A stretch of DNA of 17,895 bases from Nitratifractor sp. (GTDB lineage Bacteria > Campylobacterota > Campylobacteria > Campylobacterales > Sulfurovaceae): the NCBI GenBank assembly GCA_015485845.1, contig WFSU01000132.1, forward strand, positions 1 through 17,895. Direction: 5' to 3'. Both the position numbers and the translations under genes were made by a program. The notes below the pieces were generated by a model. That model had not been told where the DNA came from and searched no databases. It saw only the letters and a program-made list of their open reading frames with translations. Of this stretch, positions 1-7,028 are shown piece after piece (position 1 is the first letter of the stretch; every line of letters begins with the position of its first letter).

Positions 1-873
1 GAGACCGAGGCGAAGCTGGTGTATCACATCACCAAGCAAAACCTCGGCACCCACGTTATCACCGTCAAGGTGGTAGCAACCGACGGTTCTGAGGCTAATG
101 CCTCGGTAACCCTCAAAACCATCACTGCCGATGAAGAGTATAAGCTCGAGTTTGATGCCAATCGAACTGCCGGTGAGATTATGTCGGGTGCGCCACTTCC
201 TGAGCCGACACTTAAATACACTGATGGACACACCGATGTTTTTCAAGGTAGTATCCAGGCCGTCTATGATCCTGAGCAAGGTAAAGAAGTGCTGGGCGAT
301 TATCCCTGCCCGCACTATCCTGATCCAGGACGACGTGGCACTATCAAACCCGGTTCGCCTTATCAAAACCATTGGGTGTTCTACAAGGTCGATTACAGCC
401 ACGAAAGTGGTGGAAATTTCGAGCCGGAAACCTTTGTAGACTACTGTTCCGAAGGTGGACTGTATGACCTCAATGTTTATAATGGAAACATTGACGAGTA
501 TGTCCGCTATAACGGTATGGCGAGATTCAATGTTGAAAAAACACCCAGTGGGAATACTTATATTGAATTAGGTGGAATTTATACCCACAATTGGGATGGA
601 TCAAATAATGGAATTGATAATTATGGCATGGATGCCATTGTCTATATGAAAGGGTTGCCAGATAAACATGGCAATTGGGATGTAAGTGGCGAGTACGACA
701 ATTTAAGTTGGAGGATTGAAGAGCGACATGGTAAAAAATGTATTGTATTCGAGATCAACACATACAATACCTCCCCCCTTAATGATGATATGGAGCATTA
801 TGTCCTTCATTCCAAAAGCTTGGCTTGTCCCGGCGAGGGCCTTCAGTTTGAGGTGAAGGATGTCCGTCGCTAA
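1..873 (+). CDS. C-terminal part of a secreted/surface protein with a PKD/Ig-like domain (5' partial)
   Basis: The reading frame is open from base 1, so the gene begins upstream; 290 residues are visible and it ends at TAA 871-873. The first ~40 residues (HITKQNLGTHVITVKVVATDG and following, with 'TVKVVATDGSEANASVTL') look like the last strands of a PKD or cadherin-like beta-sandwich. The remaining ~240 residues are rich in Tyr, Gly, Asn and Asp, contain only a few Cys, and have no catalytic motif I recognise. A beta-rich adhesive or carbohydrate-binding module is plausible but unproven. The four Trp codons are all TGG and there are no internal TGA codons, so it uses the standard code, unlike the next gene. 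GC content is lower than in the housekeeping genes further right. A hairpin terminator follows immediately. The family is not recognised beyond the PKD-like edge. Confidence 0.75.
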   Translation, partial: ETEAKLVYHITKQNLGTHVITVKVVATDGSEANASVTLKTITADEEYKLEFDANRTAGEIMSGAPLPEPTLKYTDGHTDVFQGSIQAVYDPEQGKEVLGDYPCPHYPDPGRRGTIKPGSPYQNHWVFYKVDYSHESGGNFEPETFVDYCSEGGLYDLNVYNGNIDEYVRYNGMARFNVEKTPSGNTYIELGGIYTHNWDGSNNGIDNYGMDAIVYMKGLPDKHGNWDVSGEYDNLSWRIEERHGKKCIVFEINTYNTSPLNDDMEHYVLHSKSLACPGEGLQFEVKDVRR

Positions 874-878
874 ATTTG

Positions 879-912
879 CCGGTTGCTTCACGCGACCGGT
901 TCTCTTGTTTTT
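879..912 (+). terminator. Rho-independent terminator of the PKD-type gene
   Basis: An 8-bp stem (CCGGTTGC 879-886 with GCGACCGG 892-899, one G-T pair, 5-nt loop) starts six bases after the TAA and is followed by a T-rich run ending in TTTTTTT near 907-913. This closes the upstream transcription unit and separates it from the AT-rich segment that follows. Confidence 0.75.
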
Positions 913-942
913 TTGGAGTTTTTTTGTTAAAATAGTTTTGTT

Positions 943-1464
943 ATGAAAATAAACAAAATAATGATATTGGCAATCTCTGCATTTGCAGGAGTATTTGCTT
1001 CAGCTATTTTCGCTGTGGATTGAACAAATCCAAATAGTAATGAACTTTTAAAAAAAGTAATCAGCGAAAACCGAGTTATGAAAAAGAGTGAATACGAAAA
1101 ATTGAGAGATGATTTGAATTGATTAAAAACTAATAGTGGGGGGATAAGCTGTACAACACGGTCAGAACATCTGCATTACGATATAAAACACGGTCAGGCT
1201 GTTCAATTAGCGGTTGCGACTTGTCCTAGTACTTATAAAATGGTTGGTGGTGGTTGTGCACCTGATAGAAATGAAGATACATTTACAGAAGTTGATTATG
1301 ATATACCATATGGTGCTCATGGGTGATATTGTCAGTATGAAATAGACGGGCAAACAGTAAATGCAAATTCAAGTCATTGTCAAGATAGTAATGCAGCATC
1401 GACAGGTAACTATAAAGGTTGCGATATGAATTACTCTTATGCATATGTAAGATGCTGTAAATAA
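943..1464 (+). pseudogene. Exported Cys-rich protein gene with three in-frame TGA codons (recoded-UGA gene or pseudogene)
   Basis: From ATG 943 to TAA 1462-1464 there are 173 codons with no frameshift, no internal TAA or TAG, and TGA at 1021, 1120 and 1324 (residues 27, 60, 128). Without the TGAs it reads as a complete small secreted protein. It has a Lys-rich start and hydrophobic signal peptide (residues 1-26, possible cleavage after ASA or IFA), a charged helical stretch, then a domain with eight cysteines including 'CPSTYKMVGGGC', 'YCQYE' and a terminal 'AYVRCCK'. It contains no TGG codon and about a dozen GGN glycine codons. GC is 35% by hand count, far below the core genes. In a standard-code host it yields no useful product; the longest stop-free pieces lack a start with a ribosome site. 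It may be a gene acquired from a lineage where UGA is Gly (code 25) or Trp (code 4), or an eroded gene. No good Shine-Dalgarno is visible; an extended -10-like TGTTAAAAT lies just upstream. Confidence 0.6.
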
Positions 1465-1465
1465 A

Positions 1466-1609
1466 ATGCTTATGAAAAAATATGGACTATTTATTGTTGT
1501 TTTTTTAGTTTTGTCAATGGTTTTGATTTTTTTGATTCAAAACGAACATTCATTTCATCACCCAATATCAGAGCCAAAAAATAACCCTATCTTGCGTTTG
1601 TGGGACTAA
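1466..1609 (+). CDS. Small membrane protein ORF running into the repeat array
   Basis: A 47-codon ORF starts one base after the TAA of the preceding frame (ATG 1466, or more likely ATG 1472). It encodes a Lys-Lys start, one strongly hydrophobic helix (about residues 7-25, YGLFIVV...LIFLIQ) and a short polar tail. The same low-GC composition ties it to the gene upstream. Its last codons (RLWD, stop 1607-1609) are supplied by the first palindrome of the repeat array, so the native C-terminus was probably replaced or truncated when the repeat arrived. No ribosome-binding site is evident and the product family is unknown. It could be a lysis-, immunity- or anchor-type small protein, but nothing in the sequence decides this. 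Confidence 0.35.
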   Translation: MLMKKYGLFIVVFLVLSMVLIFLIQNEHSFHHPISEPKNNPILRLWD

Positions 1610-2118
1610 AGTCCCATCCCCTTTTGGTTTGCTTCCCTTCGGGGATTGGACTTTAGTCCAACGAACGCGATAGCGTATCTTGGGGCTTGGACTTTAGTCC
1701 AACTAAACGCGCAAGCGTATTTGTTTTGTGATATGGAGCGTTGCTCCATTTGTGGGACTGAAGTCCCATCCCCTTGGTTTTTTCTGTAATCCAATCTGGG
1801 GCTTGGACTTCAGTCCAACTAAACGCGTCAGCGTATTTGTCTTATGATATGGAGCGTTGCTCCATTTGTGGGACTGAAGTCCCAACCCCTTGGGTTTTGC
1901 TTCACTTTGGGGATTGGACTTTAGTCCAACGAAACGCGTTAGCGTAACTTCTTGTGGGACTGAAGTCCCAGCCCCTGATTCTGTGGGACTGAAGTCCCAT
2001 CTCCTTTTGGCGTGGCACATTCTCTGGGGCTTGGACTTTAGTCCAACTAAACGCGATAGCGTATTTGTCATATGATATGGAGCACAGCTCCATTTGTGGG
2101 ACTGAAGTCCCAGCCCCT
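1590..2118. repeat. Array of nested palindromes (REP/MITE-like), about 520 bp
   Basis: No gene lies here. Four motif types recur. Type A, TGGGACTRAAGTCCCA, at 1601, 1753, 1869, 1955, 1984 and 2097 (16 bp each). Type B, TTGGACTTYAGTCCAA, at 1646, 1687, 1803, 1914 and 2031. Type D, ACGCGNNAGCGT or a close variant, at 1665, 1707, 1823, 1934 and 2051. Type C, ATGGAGC-3 nt-GCTCCAT, at 1733, 1849 and 2077. They occur in the order A, CCCC-rich link, GGGG, B, D, C, so the composite unit is about 113-116 bp (A at 1753 to A at 1869; A at 1984 to A at 2097), with partial units elsewhere. A and B are inverted copies of each other. The whole block separates the accessory segment from the 3' end of the SulP gene and could also end transcription from either side. 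Confidence 0.85.
1601..1661. repeat. First A-B inverted repeat of the array
   Basis: Bases 1601-1621 (type A plus CCCC) and 1641-1661 (GGGG plus type B) match as inverted copies at 19 of 21 positions around a 19-nt loop. Each arm is itself a palindrome, so the DNA can fold either as two small hairpins or as one large one. This two-level symmetry is typical of REP doublets (BIME-like units) and small non-autonomous elements. Confidence 0.75.
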
Positions 2119-2125
2119 GCTGTCT

Positions 2126-3664
2126 CTAGTAATCCCGCGCCACCTTGTACTCCGGGTCATCCTCTTCGTGGGTGATGTTGGCTTTGGCTTTGGCGAGGAC
2201 GGCTTTGCAGTCGTCGCTTAGGTGACGGAGGGTGAGTTTCTTGCCTTCTTGGGCATAGCGTTCGGTGAGTTTCTCGATCGCTTCGACGCCGCTGGAGTCC
2301 ATGACGCGGGCGTTTTTGAAATCGACGATGATGTTTTTCGGATCGTTTTCTACATCAAAGAGATCCCCAAACGCCTGCACCGAGCCGAAGAAGAGAGGTC
2401 CATCAAGCTCGTAGAGTTTGGCATGCTTGCCCAGCGGGCGGCTGTGGGCGGTGACGCGGGCGTGCTTCCATGCAAACACCAGTGCCGAGATGATCACCCC
2501 GGCGATCACTGCGATGGCCAGATCGGCAAAGATCGTAATGATCGTCACCGCCACCATCACAAACGCATCGCTCCGGGGCATCCGGCGCAGGTGCGAAAAG
2601 CTGCTCCACTCAAATGTCCCGATGCTCACCATGAACATGATGCCTATCAGTACGCCGACAGGGATGACGTTGAGCACATCGGTCAAAGATGCTACCAGCA
2701 CCATTAGACCCACCGCAGCCGTCAGTGAGGAGAGGCGACCCAGCCCACCGGAGGTGTAGTTGATGATCGACTGTCCGATCATCGCACACCCGGCCATCCC
2801 GCCGAAGAAACCGCTCGTGGCATTGCCGAGTCCGAGGGCGACGCATTCTTTGTTGCCGCTGCCGCGCGTGCCGCTGAGCTCGTCGAGGACGGCCAGCGTC
2901 AGGAGCGATTCGATCAAGCCCACCAAAGCGGCAATCACGGCAAAGGGGAGCACCATCTGCCACGCTGAGAGGTCGGTCAGTGTCTGAGGAAGGTGGAAAG
3001 AGGGGAGGTGCCCTTTGAACGCGCTCAGATCCGCCAAATCACCGATAAGCACCGTGTCGATATGACCAAAATAGACCGCCAGCGTCAACGCCACGATCGC
3101 CACCAGCCCGGAAGGGACAGCCGTCGTGTAGCGCGGCAGCAGGTACATGATGAGCATGGTCACCGCCACGATGACGTACATCTGCCACCCCTGACCGTCG
3201 AAAAACTTGAACTGTGCCATCGCAATCACGATCGCAAGACCGTTGACGAACCCATAGATCGCCGGTAGAGGCACCAATCGGATGAACTTCCCAAGCCGCA
3301 GCAGCCCAAACGCCACCTGAATTGCCCCGGCCAGGATGGTGGCGAGGAAAATATAGTCCAGCACCCCCATCGCCAGTGCATCGCCGCTGAGCCCCTGGGA
3401 TTTGAGATGGGCACTCGCTGCCACGGCCAGTCCGACGAGTACCACCGCCACCGATCCGGTCGCTCCACTGATCATGCCCGGTTTGCCCCCGAGCAGCGCT
3501 GTCACCGCTCCGAGGATAAACGCCGCATAGAGCCCCACGATCGGGCTGATCCCGACGATGAAGGAAAAAGCAATCGCCTCCGGCACAAGCGCTACGGCCA
3601 CAACGAGACCGGAGAGGATATCGTTTTTGATATTGTCGGTTTTATAATTCGAGAGTTTAAACAC
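2126..3664 (-). CDS. SulP-family anion transporter with C-terminal STAS domain
   Basis: This 512-residue inner-membrane protein belongs to the SulP/SLC26 family, which moves sulfate, bicarbonate or related anions, usually with H+ or Na+. Residues 10-400 carry many hydrophobic helices. The N-terminal family region 'VPEAIAFSFIVGISPIVGLYAAF' (split at about 27-49) and 'GGKPGMISGATG' (59-70) are clear. A STAS domain covers about 415-495, with the typical 'VDFKNARVMDSSGVEAI' stretch. The start is GTG 3662-3664, preceded by AAGGA at 5-6 bases; no upstream ATG is available in frame. It is divergent from the EAL-domain gene, and its 3' end abuts the palindrome array. The substrate cannot be read from sequence: sulfate or bicarbonate are both reasonable in a sulfur-oxidising autotroph, which is itself an inference. 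Confidence 0.92.
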   Translation of the reverse strand: MFKLSNYKTDNIKNDILSGLVVAVALVPEAIAFSFIVGISPIVGLYAAFILGAVTALLGGKPGMISGATGSVAVVLVGLAVAASAHLKSQGLSGDALAMGVLDYIFLATILAGAIQVAFGLLRLGKFIRLVPLPAIYGFVNGLAIVIAMAQFKFFDGQGWQMYVIVAVTMLIMYLLPRYTTAVPSGLVAIVALTLAVYFGHIDTVLIGDLADLSAFKGHLPSFHLPQTLTDLSAWQMVLPFAVIAALVGLIESLLTLAVLDELSGTRGSGNKECVALGLGNATSGFFGGMAGCAMIGQSIINYTSGGLGRLSSLTAAVGLMVLVASLTDVLNVIPVGVLIGIMFMVSIGTFEWSSFSHLRRMPRSDAFVMVAVTIITIFADLAIAVIAGVIISALVFAWKHARVTAHSRPLGKHAKLYELDGPLFFGSVQAFGDLFDVENDPKNIIVDFKNARVMDSSGVEAIEKLTERYAQEGKKLTLRHLSDDCKAVLAKAKANITHEEDDPEYKVARDY

Positions 3665-3727
3665 AGTGATCCTTAAAAGTGTGGCGGAATACTATCATAA
3701 TTCGCGTATAATTACGGTGGTAAATTT

Positions 3728-3758
3728 TTGACATTTCTTGACATTTTTATGATAGAAT
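3728..3758 (+). promoter_or_regulatory. Probable promoter of the PAS-GGDEF-EAL gene
   Basis: TAGAAT at 3753-3758 is preceded by TG at the extended -10 position (3750-3751). TTGACA occurs twice in direct repeat (3728-3733 and 3738-3743). The first copy is 19 bp from the -10, longer than ideal, so the extended -10 probably matters most. The doubled TTGACATTT may instead be a regulator site. The gene's ribosome site AAAAGGA lies about 7 bases before ATG 3792. Confidence 0.4.
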
Positions 3759-3791
3759 AGGCCAAAAGAATCCATATTAAAAGGACATCTT

Positions 3792-5669
3792 ATGCATTTC
3801 TCAGAGTTCTTTACCCCCTACAGCATCTTTCTCAGCGGCATTGTCCTCGTCGTGGCCAGCATACTCAACATCTATGTCCGGGCTCGTAAGGAGCACAAAC
3901 GCCTTCAGGAGCTCAACAACAAAGTCAAAGTCTATAATGAATCGATCGAAGCGTATGAGGAGGGGGTACTGATCCTCTCACACGAAAATGAAGTGCTGTT
4001 TGTCAATCAGGAATTTGCTGACTATTTCGGTATCCAGGATAAGGAAGTGACCAAAGCATTCCTGAGCGATATCCAGCTGGTAAGCATCCTCAATCCCACA
4101 GAATCCGTCGGATTTCTCGATGCGGTGGATCGACGCAAATACATCAGTGATGTTCAGGTGCCCGGAATGCTCCATCCCGCCCCGGTGAAGATCAGCAGCA
4201 ACCTGTTTCAGGATCCCGGAGATAACAGCGCTTTCTGGCGGGTTATCGTCATGCACGATCTCAGCGAATACTACCGACTCCAGAAACAGTTTCAGAAAAC
4301 CCAGTCGTATAACGATCTCCTGACCGATCTGCCCATTCAGGGGCGCCTCGTTGGCGATCTGGTCGATGCCAATCTCCGATCCAACATCCAGGCGACTTCC
4401 ATCGTCCTCGCGTTTTTCGGGATCAAACATTTCGCCATGCAGCGTTCGACGCTCGGCTACAAAAAAACCAATCTCATGATCCAGTATACCTCAGAGGTTC
4501 TTAAAAAAATGATCAAAGAGGATGAAAAACTCTATTATCGGGGTCGAGGCGATTTTGCGATCCTGATTGCTGACTCGGATAATCCGGATGAGGATGTCCT
4601 CGCCATCAAAGAGCGTGTTCATACATTGCAGGAAGCCTTACTCAAAAAAGAGATGGAGGCAGAGTTTTCCCAGGCGATCATGCACCTCAAGCAGGACAGG
4701 CGTACCCCCGATGCCATCGTCGACCGCTGCCATGAGATGCAACTGGAATCGGAACGGTTTGGCAAATCACTTTTCGAAGAAACCGATGAAGACAATGTTC
4801 ACCAATCCAGTTTTGCACCCACTACACACAGCAACAAACTGGAAAGAGAAAGTTCTCCCAAACAGCCACGATTTACCCGTACTGATTTTGCCAATGCCAT
4901 TCAGCGCAAGGAATTTTTTTCCTTTTATCAGCCCATCTTCGACCTCGGAAACAATCGTCTCATCGGAGCCGAGTACCTCATGCGCTGGAACCATCCAAAA
5001 TTTGGTTTGCTCAACGCTTCCGAATTTCTCGACAAAGCCGTCAAACTCAATATGCTCACCGAAATCACCGATTACCTGCTCGAAAATGTCTTTTCCCACA
5101 AGGCTTCCTGGGACAATTTCGGGATCGAAGACTTGAACCTGAGCATCAACTTCGCCATGCCCGAACTCCGGGTCGCCAATTTCGCCGAAAAACTTGAACG
5201 CAAGCTCAACGAACACGCCATCGATGCCGAGACGATCACGATCGACATCTCCGAAAAACTCCTCAGCGAAGACATCCGTATCCTCAGAGAAGAAGTCGCC
5301 GTCCTCAAAAAGGTCGGCGTGCAGATCGCCATGGACAGTTTCGGCGAGGGATTTACCCACCTGCGTCTCCTCGAAGAGCTCCCATTTGACACGATCAAAA
5401 TCGACCAGTCCCTGATCCGGGATATCGAAATCAACCCCGATAAACGCAAGCTTGTCTCCGCCATCATCGCCATGGGCAAAGGGCTTGGCGTCACCGTCGG
5501 AGCCACCTACATCGACAGTGACTCCGTACGGGATACCCTCAAACGACTGGGGTGTGATTACGGGCAGGGGTATTACTTCAGCAAAGCACTGCCGTTCTTT
5601 GAAATGCTCAATTTCATCCAGGCACACCGGGAAAAAGAACTCGATCACACCCGGGGTTCAGGGGCGTAA
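3792..5669 (+). CDS. Membrane-anchored PAS-GGDEF-EAL protein with degenerate catalytic sites
   Basis: This 625-residue protein has, in order, one N-terminal membrane helix (about 12-29), a short coiled coil (33-50), a PAS-like sensor (about 50-160), a GGDEF-like domain (about 172-320), a linker, and an EAL domain (about 365-610). The diguanylate cyclase signature reads GRGDF (251-255) in place of GGDEF, so cyclase activity is unlikely. In the EAL domain, EAL is EYL (Glu394 kept), and Asn453, Lys536 and Gln592 are kept. The DDFG motif is DSFG (515-518), the AEGVE motif is ATYID (571-575, Glu lost), and the first Glu of ExTE is Asp485. Loss of two metal or catalytic acids suggests a cyclic-di-GMP receptor or scaffold rather than a phosphodiesterase. 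The C-terminus overlaps the convergent rsmD gene by 25 bp. It is divergent from the SulP gene. Confidence 0.9.
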   Translation: MHFSEFFTPYSIFLSGIVLVVASILNIYVRARKEHKRLQELNNKVKVYNESIEAYEEGVLILSHENEVLFVNQEFADYFGIQDKEVTKAFLSDIQLVSILNPTESVGFLDAVDRRKYISDVQVPGMLHPAPVKISSNLFQDPGDNSAFWRVIVMHDLSEYYRLQKQFQKTQSYNDLLTDLPIQGRLVGDLVDANLRSNIQATSIVLAFFGIKHFAMQRSTLGYKKTNLMIQYTSEVLKKMIKEDEKLYYRGRGDFAILIADSDNPDEDVLAIKERVHTLQEALLKKEMEAEFSQAIMHLKQDRRTPDAIVDRCHEMQLESERFGKSLFEETDEDNVHQSSFAPTTHSNKLERESSPKQPRFTRTDFANAIQRKEFFSFYQPIFDLGNNRLIGAEYLMRWNHPKFGLLNASEFLDKAVKLNMLTEITDYLLENVFSHKASWDNFGIEDLNLSINFAMPELRVANFAEKLERKLNEHAIDAETITIDISEKLLSEDIRILREEVAVLKKVGVQIAMDSFGEGFTHLRLLEELPFDTIKIDQSLIRDIEINPDKRKLVSAIIAMGKGLGVTVGATYIDSDSVRDTLKRLGCDYGQGYYFSKALPFFEMLNFIQAHREKELDHTRGSGA

Positions 5670-6283
5670 TAACTCAGCGTACTCTTCCCGAAACGCTTCT
5701 GTTTTACCCGGCGCAATGTTCCGATCAGCTCGGGGAGTTTGAGCTGAGTCATGTGTTCGATGATGACCATTTTACAGGTGGATACGTCGATCTGCTCAAT
5801 CAACTCCAATGTCTTATCGTAAATATCATCCATCTCCTCCCGGATCGAAAAGGGGGGATCAAAGTAGAAATATCCTGCCACCCCCTCTGTCTCGAGGCGC
5901 TTCAACAGGGAAGGGAAATGCTCGAAACTGTCTCCTTGAATTGCCGTAGCTTTCTCAGGTGCCAGCTGTTGGATATTGGACTGAAGCATCGAAAAAACTT
6001 CCCGGTTCTTCTCGAGAAAGTAGCCTTGTGACGCCCCACGGCTGAGCGCCTCGAGTCCCACCGAACCGCTCCCGGCAAATACTTCGACAAACGGCGCATC
6101 GATTATCTCAAACTGCAACGTATCAAACAACGACTCCCGCAGAATCGATTTGGAGCTTCGGGTCGTGGTGATGTCGGGGATGCGGATTTTCTTCCCCTTG
6201 AATGCACCGGCTATGATCGGGGCTTCAAAGTACCGCATTGGGGTATGTCTCTTGCGGGCTTGTTTCCGGTTGTCTTGCCTCAT
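5645..6283 (-). CDS. rsmD: 16S rRNA (guanine(966)-N2)-methyltransferase RsmD
   Basis: This SAM-dependent methyltransferase modifies G966 of 16S rRNA in 30S particles. The 212-residue protein has RsmD hallmarks: 'AGAFKGKKI' near residue 25, 'TRSSKSILRESLFDTL' (about 41-56), SAM-binding motif I 'VEVFAGSGSVGLEAL' (66-80) and catalytic 'DPPF' (142-145). The chosen start, ATG 6281-6283, overlaps the TGA of upp as ATGA, which implies translational coupling. Met16 (ATG at 6236-6238, 'MRYFEAPIIAG') is closer to where the conserved domain begins and is the alternative start. The family is usually a little under 200 residues, which fits either. Its 3' end overlaps the convergent EAL gene by 25 bp, with no terminator between them. 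Confidence 0.9.
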   Translation of the reverse strand: MRQDNRKQARKRHTPMRYFEAPIIAGAFKGKKIRIPDITTTRSSKSILRESLFDTLQFEIIDAPFVEVFAGSGSVGLEALSRGASQGYFLEKNREVFSMLQSNIQQLAPEKATAIQGDSFEHFPSLLKRLETEGVAGYFYFDPPFSIREEMDDIYDKTLELIEQIDVSTCKMVIIEHMTQLKLPELIGTLRRVKQKRFGKSTLSYYAPEPRV

Positions 6284-6918
6284 AGGTTTTCGTCATCCCC
6301 TGTCCCGAAGATGCGATCCCCGGCATCGCCGAGTCCCGGGACAATGTACCCTTTTTCATTGAGCTTCTCATCGAGAGCCGCTGTATAGATGTCCACATTG
6401 GGATAGCGTGCATGGATCGCTTCGACCCCTTCCGGGGCAGCAACCAGGCAGATGAACGTTACATCTGTTACTCCCTTTTCGGCAAGGAAATCCAGGGCAT
6501 TGAGCGCCGAGCCACCCGTAGCGAGCATGGGGTCGATAAGGAGGACTTTGTTGTCGAGTGCCTGCATGGGGATTTTGTTGTAGTAGCTGTGGGGTTGGAG
6601 GGTCTCTTCGTCCCGATTCATCCCCAGAAATCCCACCCGGGCATTGGGGAGAATCTCCATAAAAGGGTTGAGCATCCCGATCCCGGCTCGCAGGATCGTT
6701 ACGAGCACCGGCTGTTGGACGAGTTTATCCGCCCGGGCAACGGCAACGGGTGTTTTGACCACCGTCTCCTCCGTCTCCAGGTCTTGCGTGACATCAAACG
6801 CCATCAGCAGACCGATCTCATGAAGGAGTTTTTTAAACTCCGGCATGGAGCGTTTTTCGTCACGTAGCAGGGCCAGTTTGTGGCGGATCAGTGGATGGTC
6901 TACGATATGGAGTTTCAT
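6280..6918 (-). CDS. upp: Uracil phosphoribosyltransferase
   Basis: This cytoplasmic salvage enzyme converts uracil plus PRPP to UMP and diphosphate. The 212-residue protein is near the usual ~208. It shows 'LVTILRAGIGMLNPF' (72-86), the PRPP-binding loop 'DPMLATGGSA' (129-138) and the uracil-recognition C-terminal segment 'YIVPGLGDAGDRIFGT' (191-206). The start ATG 6916-6918 has AAGGA about 6 bases upstream. It is divergent from the uracil permease across a 110-bp gap, so import and phosphoribosylation of uracil are encoded back to back. The rsmD gene follows with a 4-base ATGA overlap, although its function is unrelated. Confidence 0.96.
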   Translation of the reverse strand: MKLHIVDHPLIRHKLALLRDEKRSMPEFKKLLHEIGLLMAFDVTQDLETEETVVKTPVAVARADKLVQQPVLVTILRAGIGMLNPFMEILPNARVGFLGMNRDEETLQPHSYYNKIPMQALDNKVLLIDPMLATGGSALNALDFLAEKGVTDVTFICLVAAPEGVEAIHARYPNVDIYTAALDEKLNEKGYIVPGLGDAGDRIFGTGDDENL

Positions 6919-6994
6919 TGGGGTTCCTTATTATTTTAATTCTATCGATTATGGCAAAAAACTACTGAATATCTGCTATCCTGCATCGAATTTG

Positions 6995-7003
6995 TGTTAC
7001 AAT
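6995..7003 (+). promoter_or_regulatory. Extended -10 promoter of uraA
   Basis: TG at 6995-6996, one base, then TACAAT at 6998-7003 sits 25 bases before the uraA ATG. No good -35 is seen, which is common for extended -10 promoters in AT-rich intergenic DNA. AAGGAG at about 7018-7023 is the ribosome site. Confidence 0.5.
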
Positions 7004-7028
7004 CTACCAAATCAAACAAGGAGCCAAC

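Noticed and set aside
943..1464. Selenocysteine at the three TGA codons
   Set aside because: No SECIS-like hairpin is visible directly after any of the TGAs, and three Sec residues in one small exported protein would be exceptional.
1606..2093. Several 60-122-codon ORFs inside the palindrome array on both strands
   Set aside because: Their translations are repeats of the same palindromes (LVGLKSNPQ, WDFSPT and similar) in several frames, with no ribosome sites; they are artefacts of repetitive stop-poor DNA.
1590..2118. CRISPR array
   Set aside because: Repeat motifs are short palindromes of several kinds at irregular spacing (29-152 bp), and the intervening DNA is itself repetitive rather than unique spacers.
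4767..5648. 293-codon minus-strand ORF inside the EAL region
   Set aside because: It is antisense to a clearly coding EAL domain; its Asp/Phe/Gly-rich composition is a reflection of the other strand.
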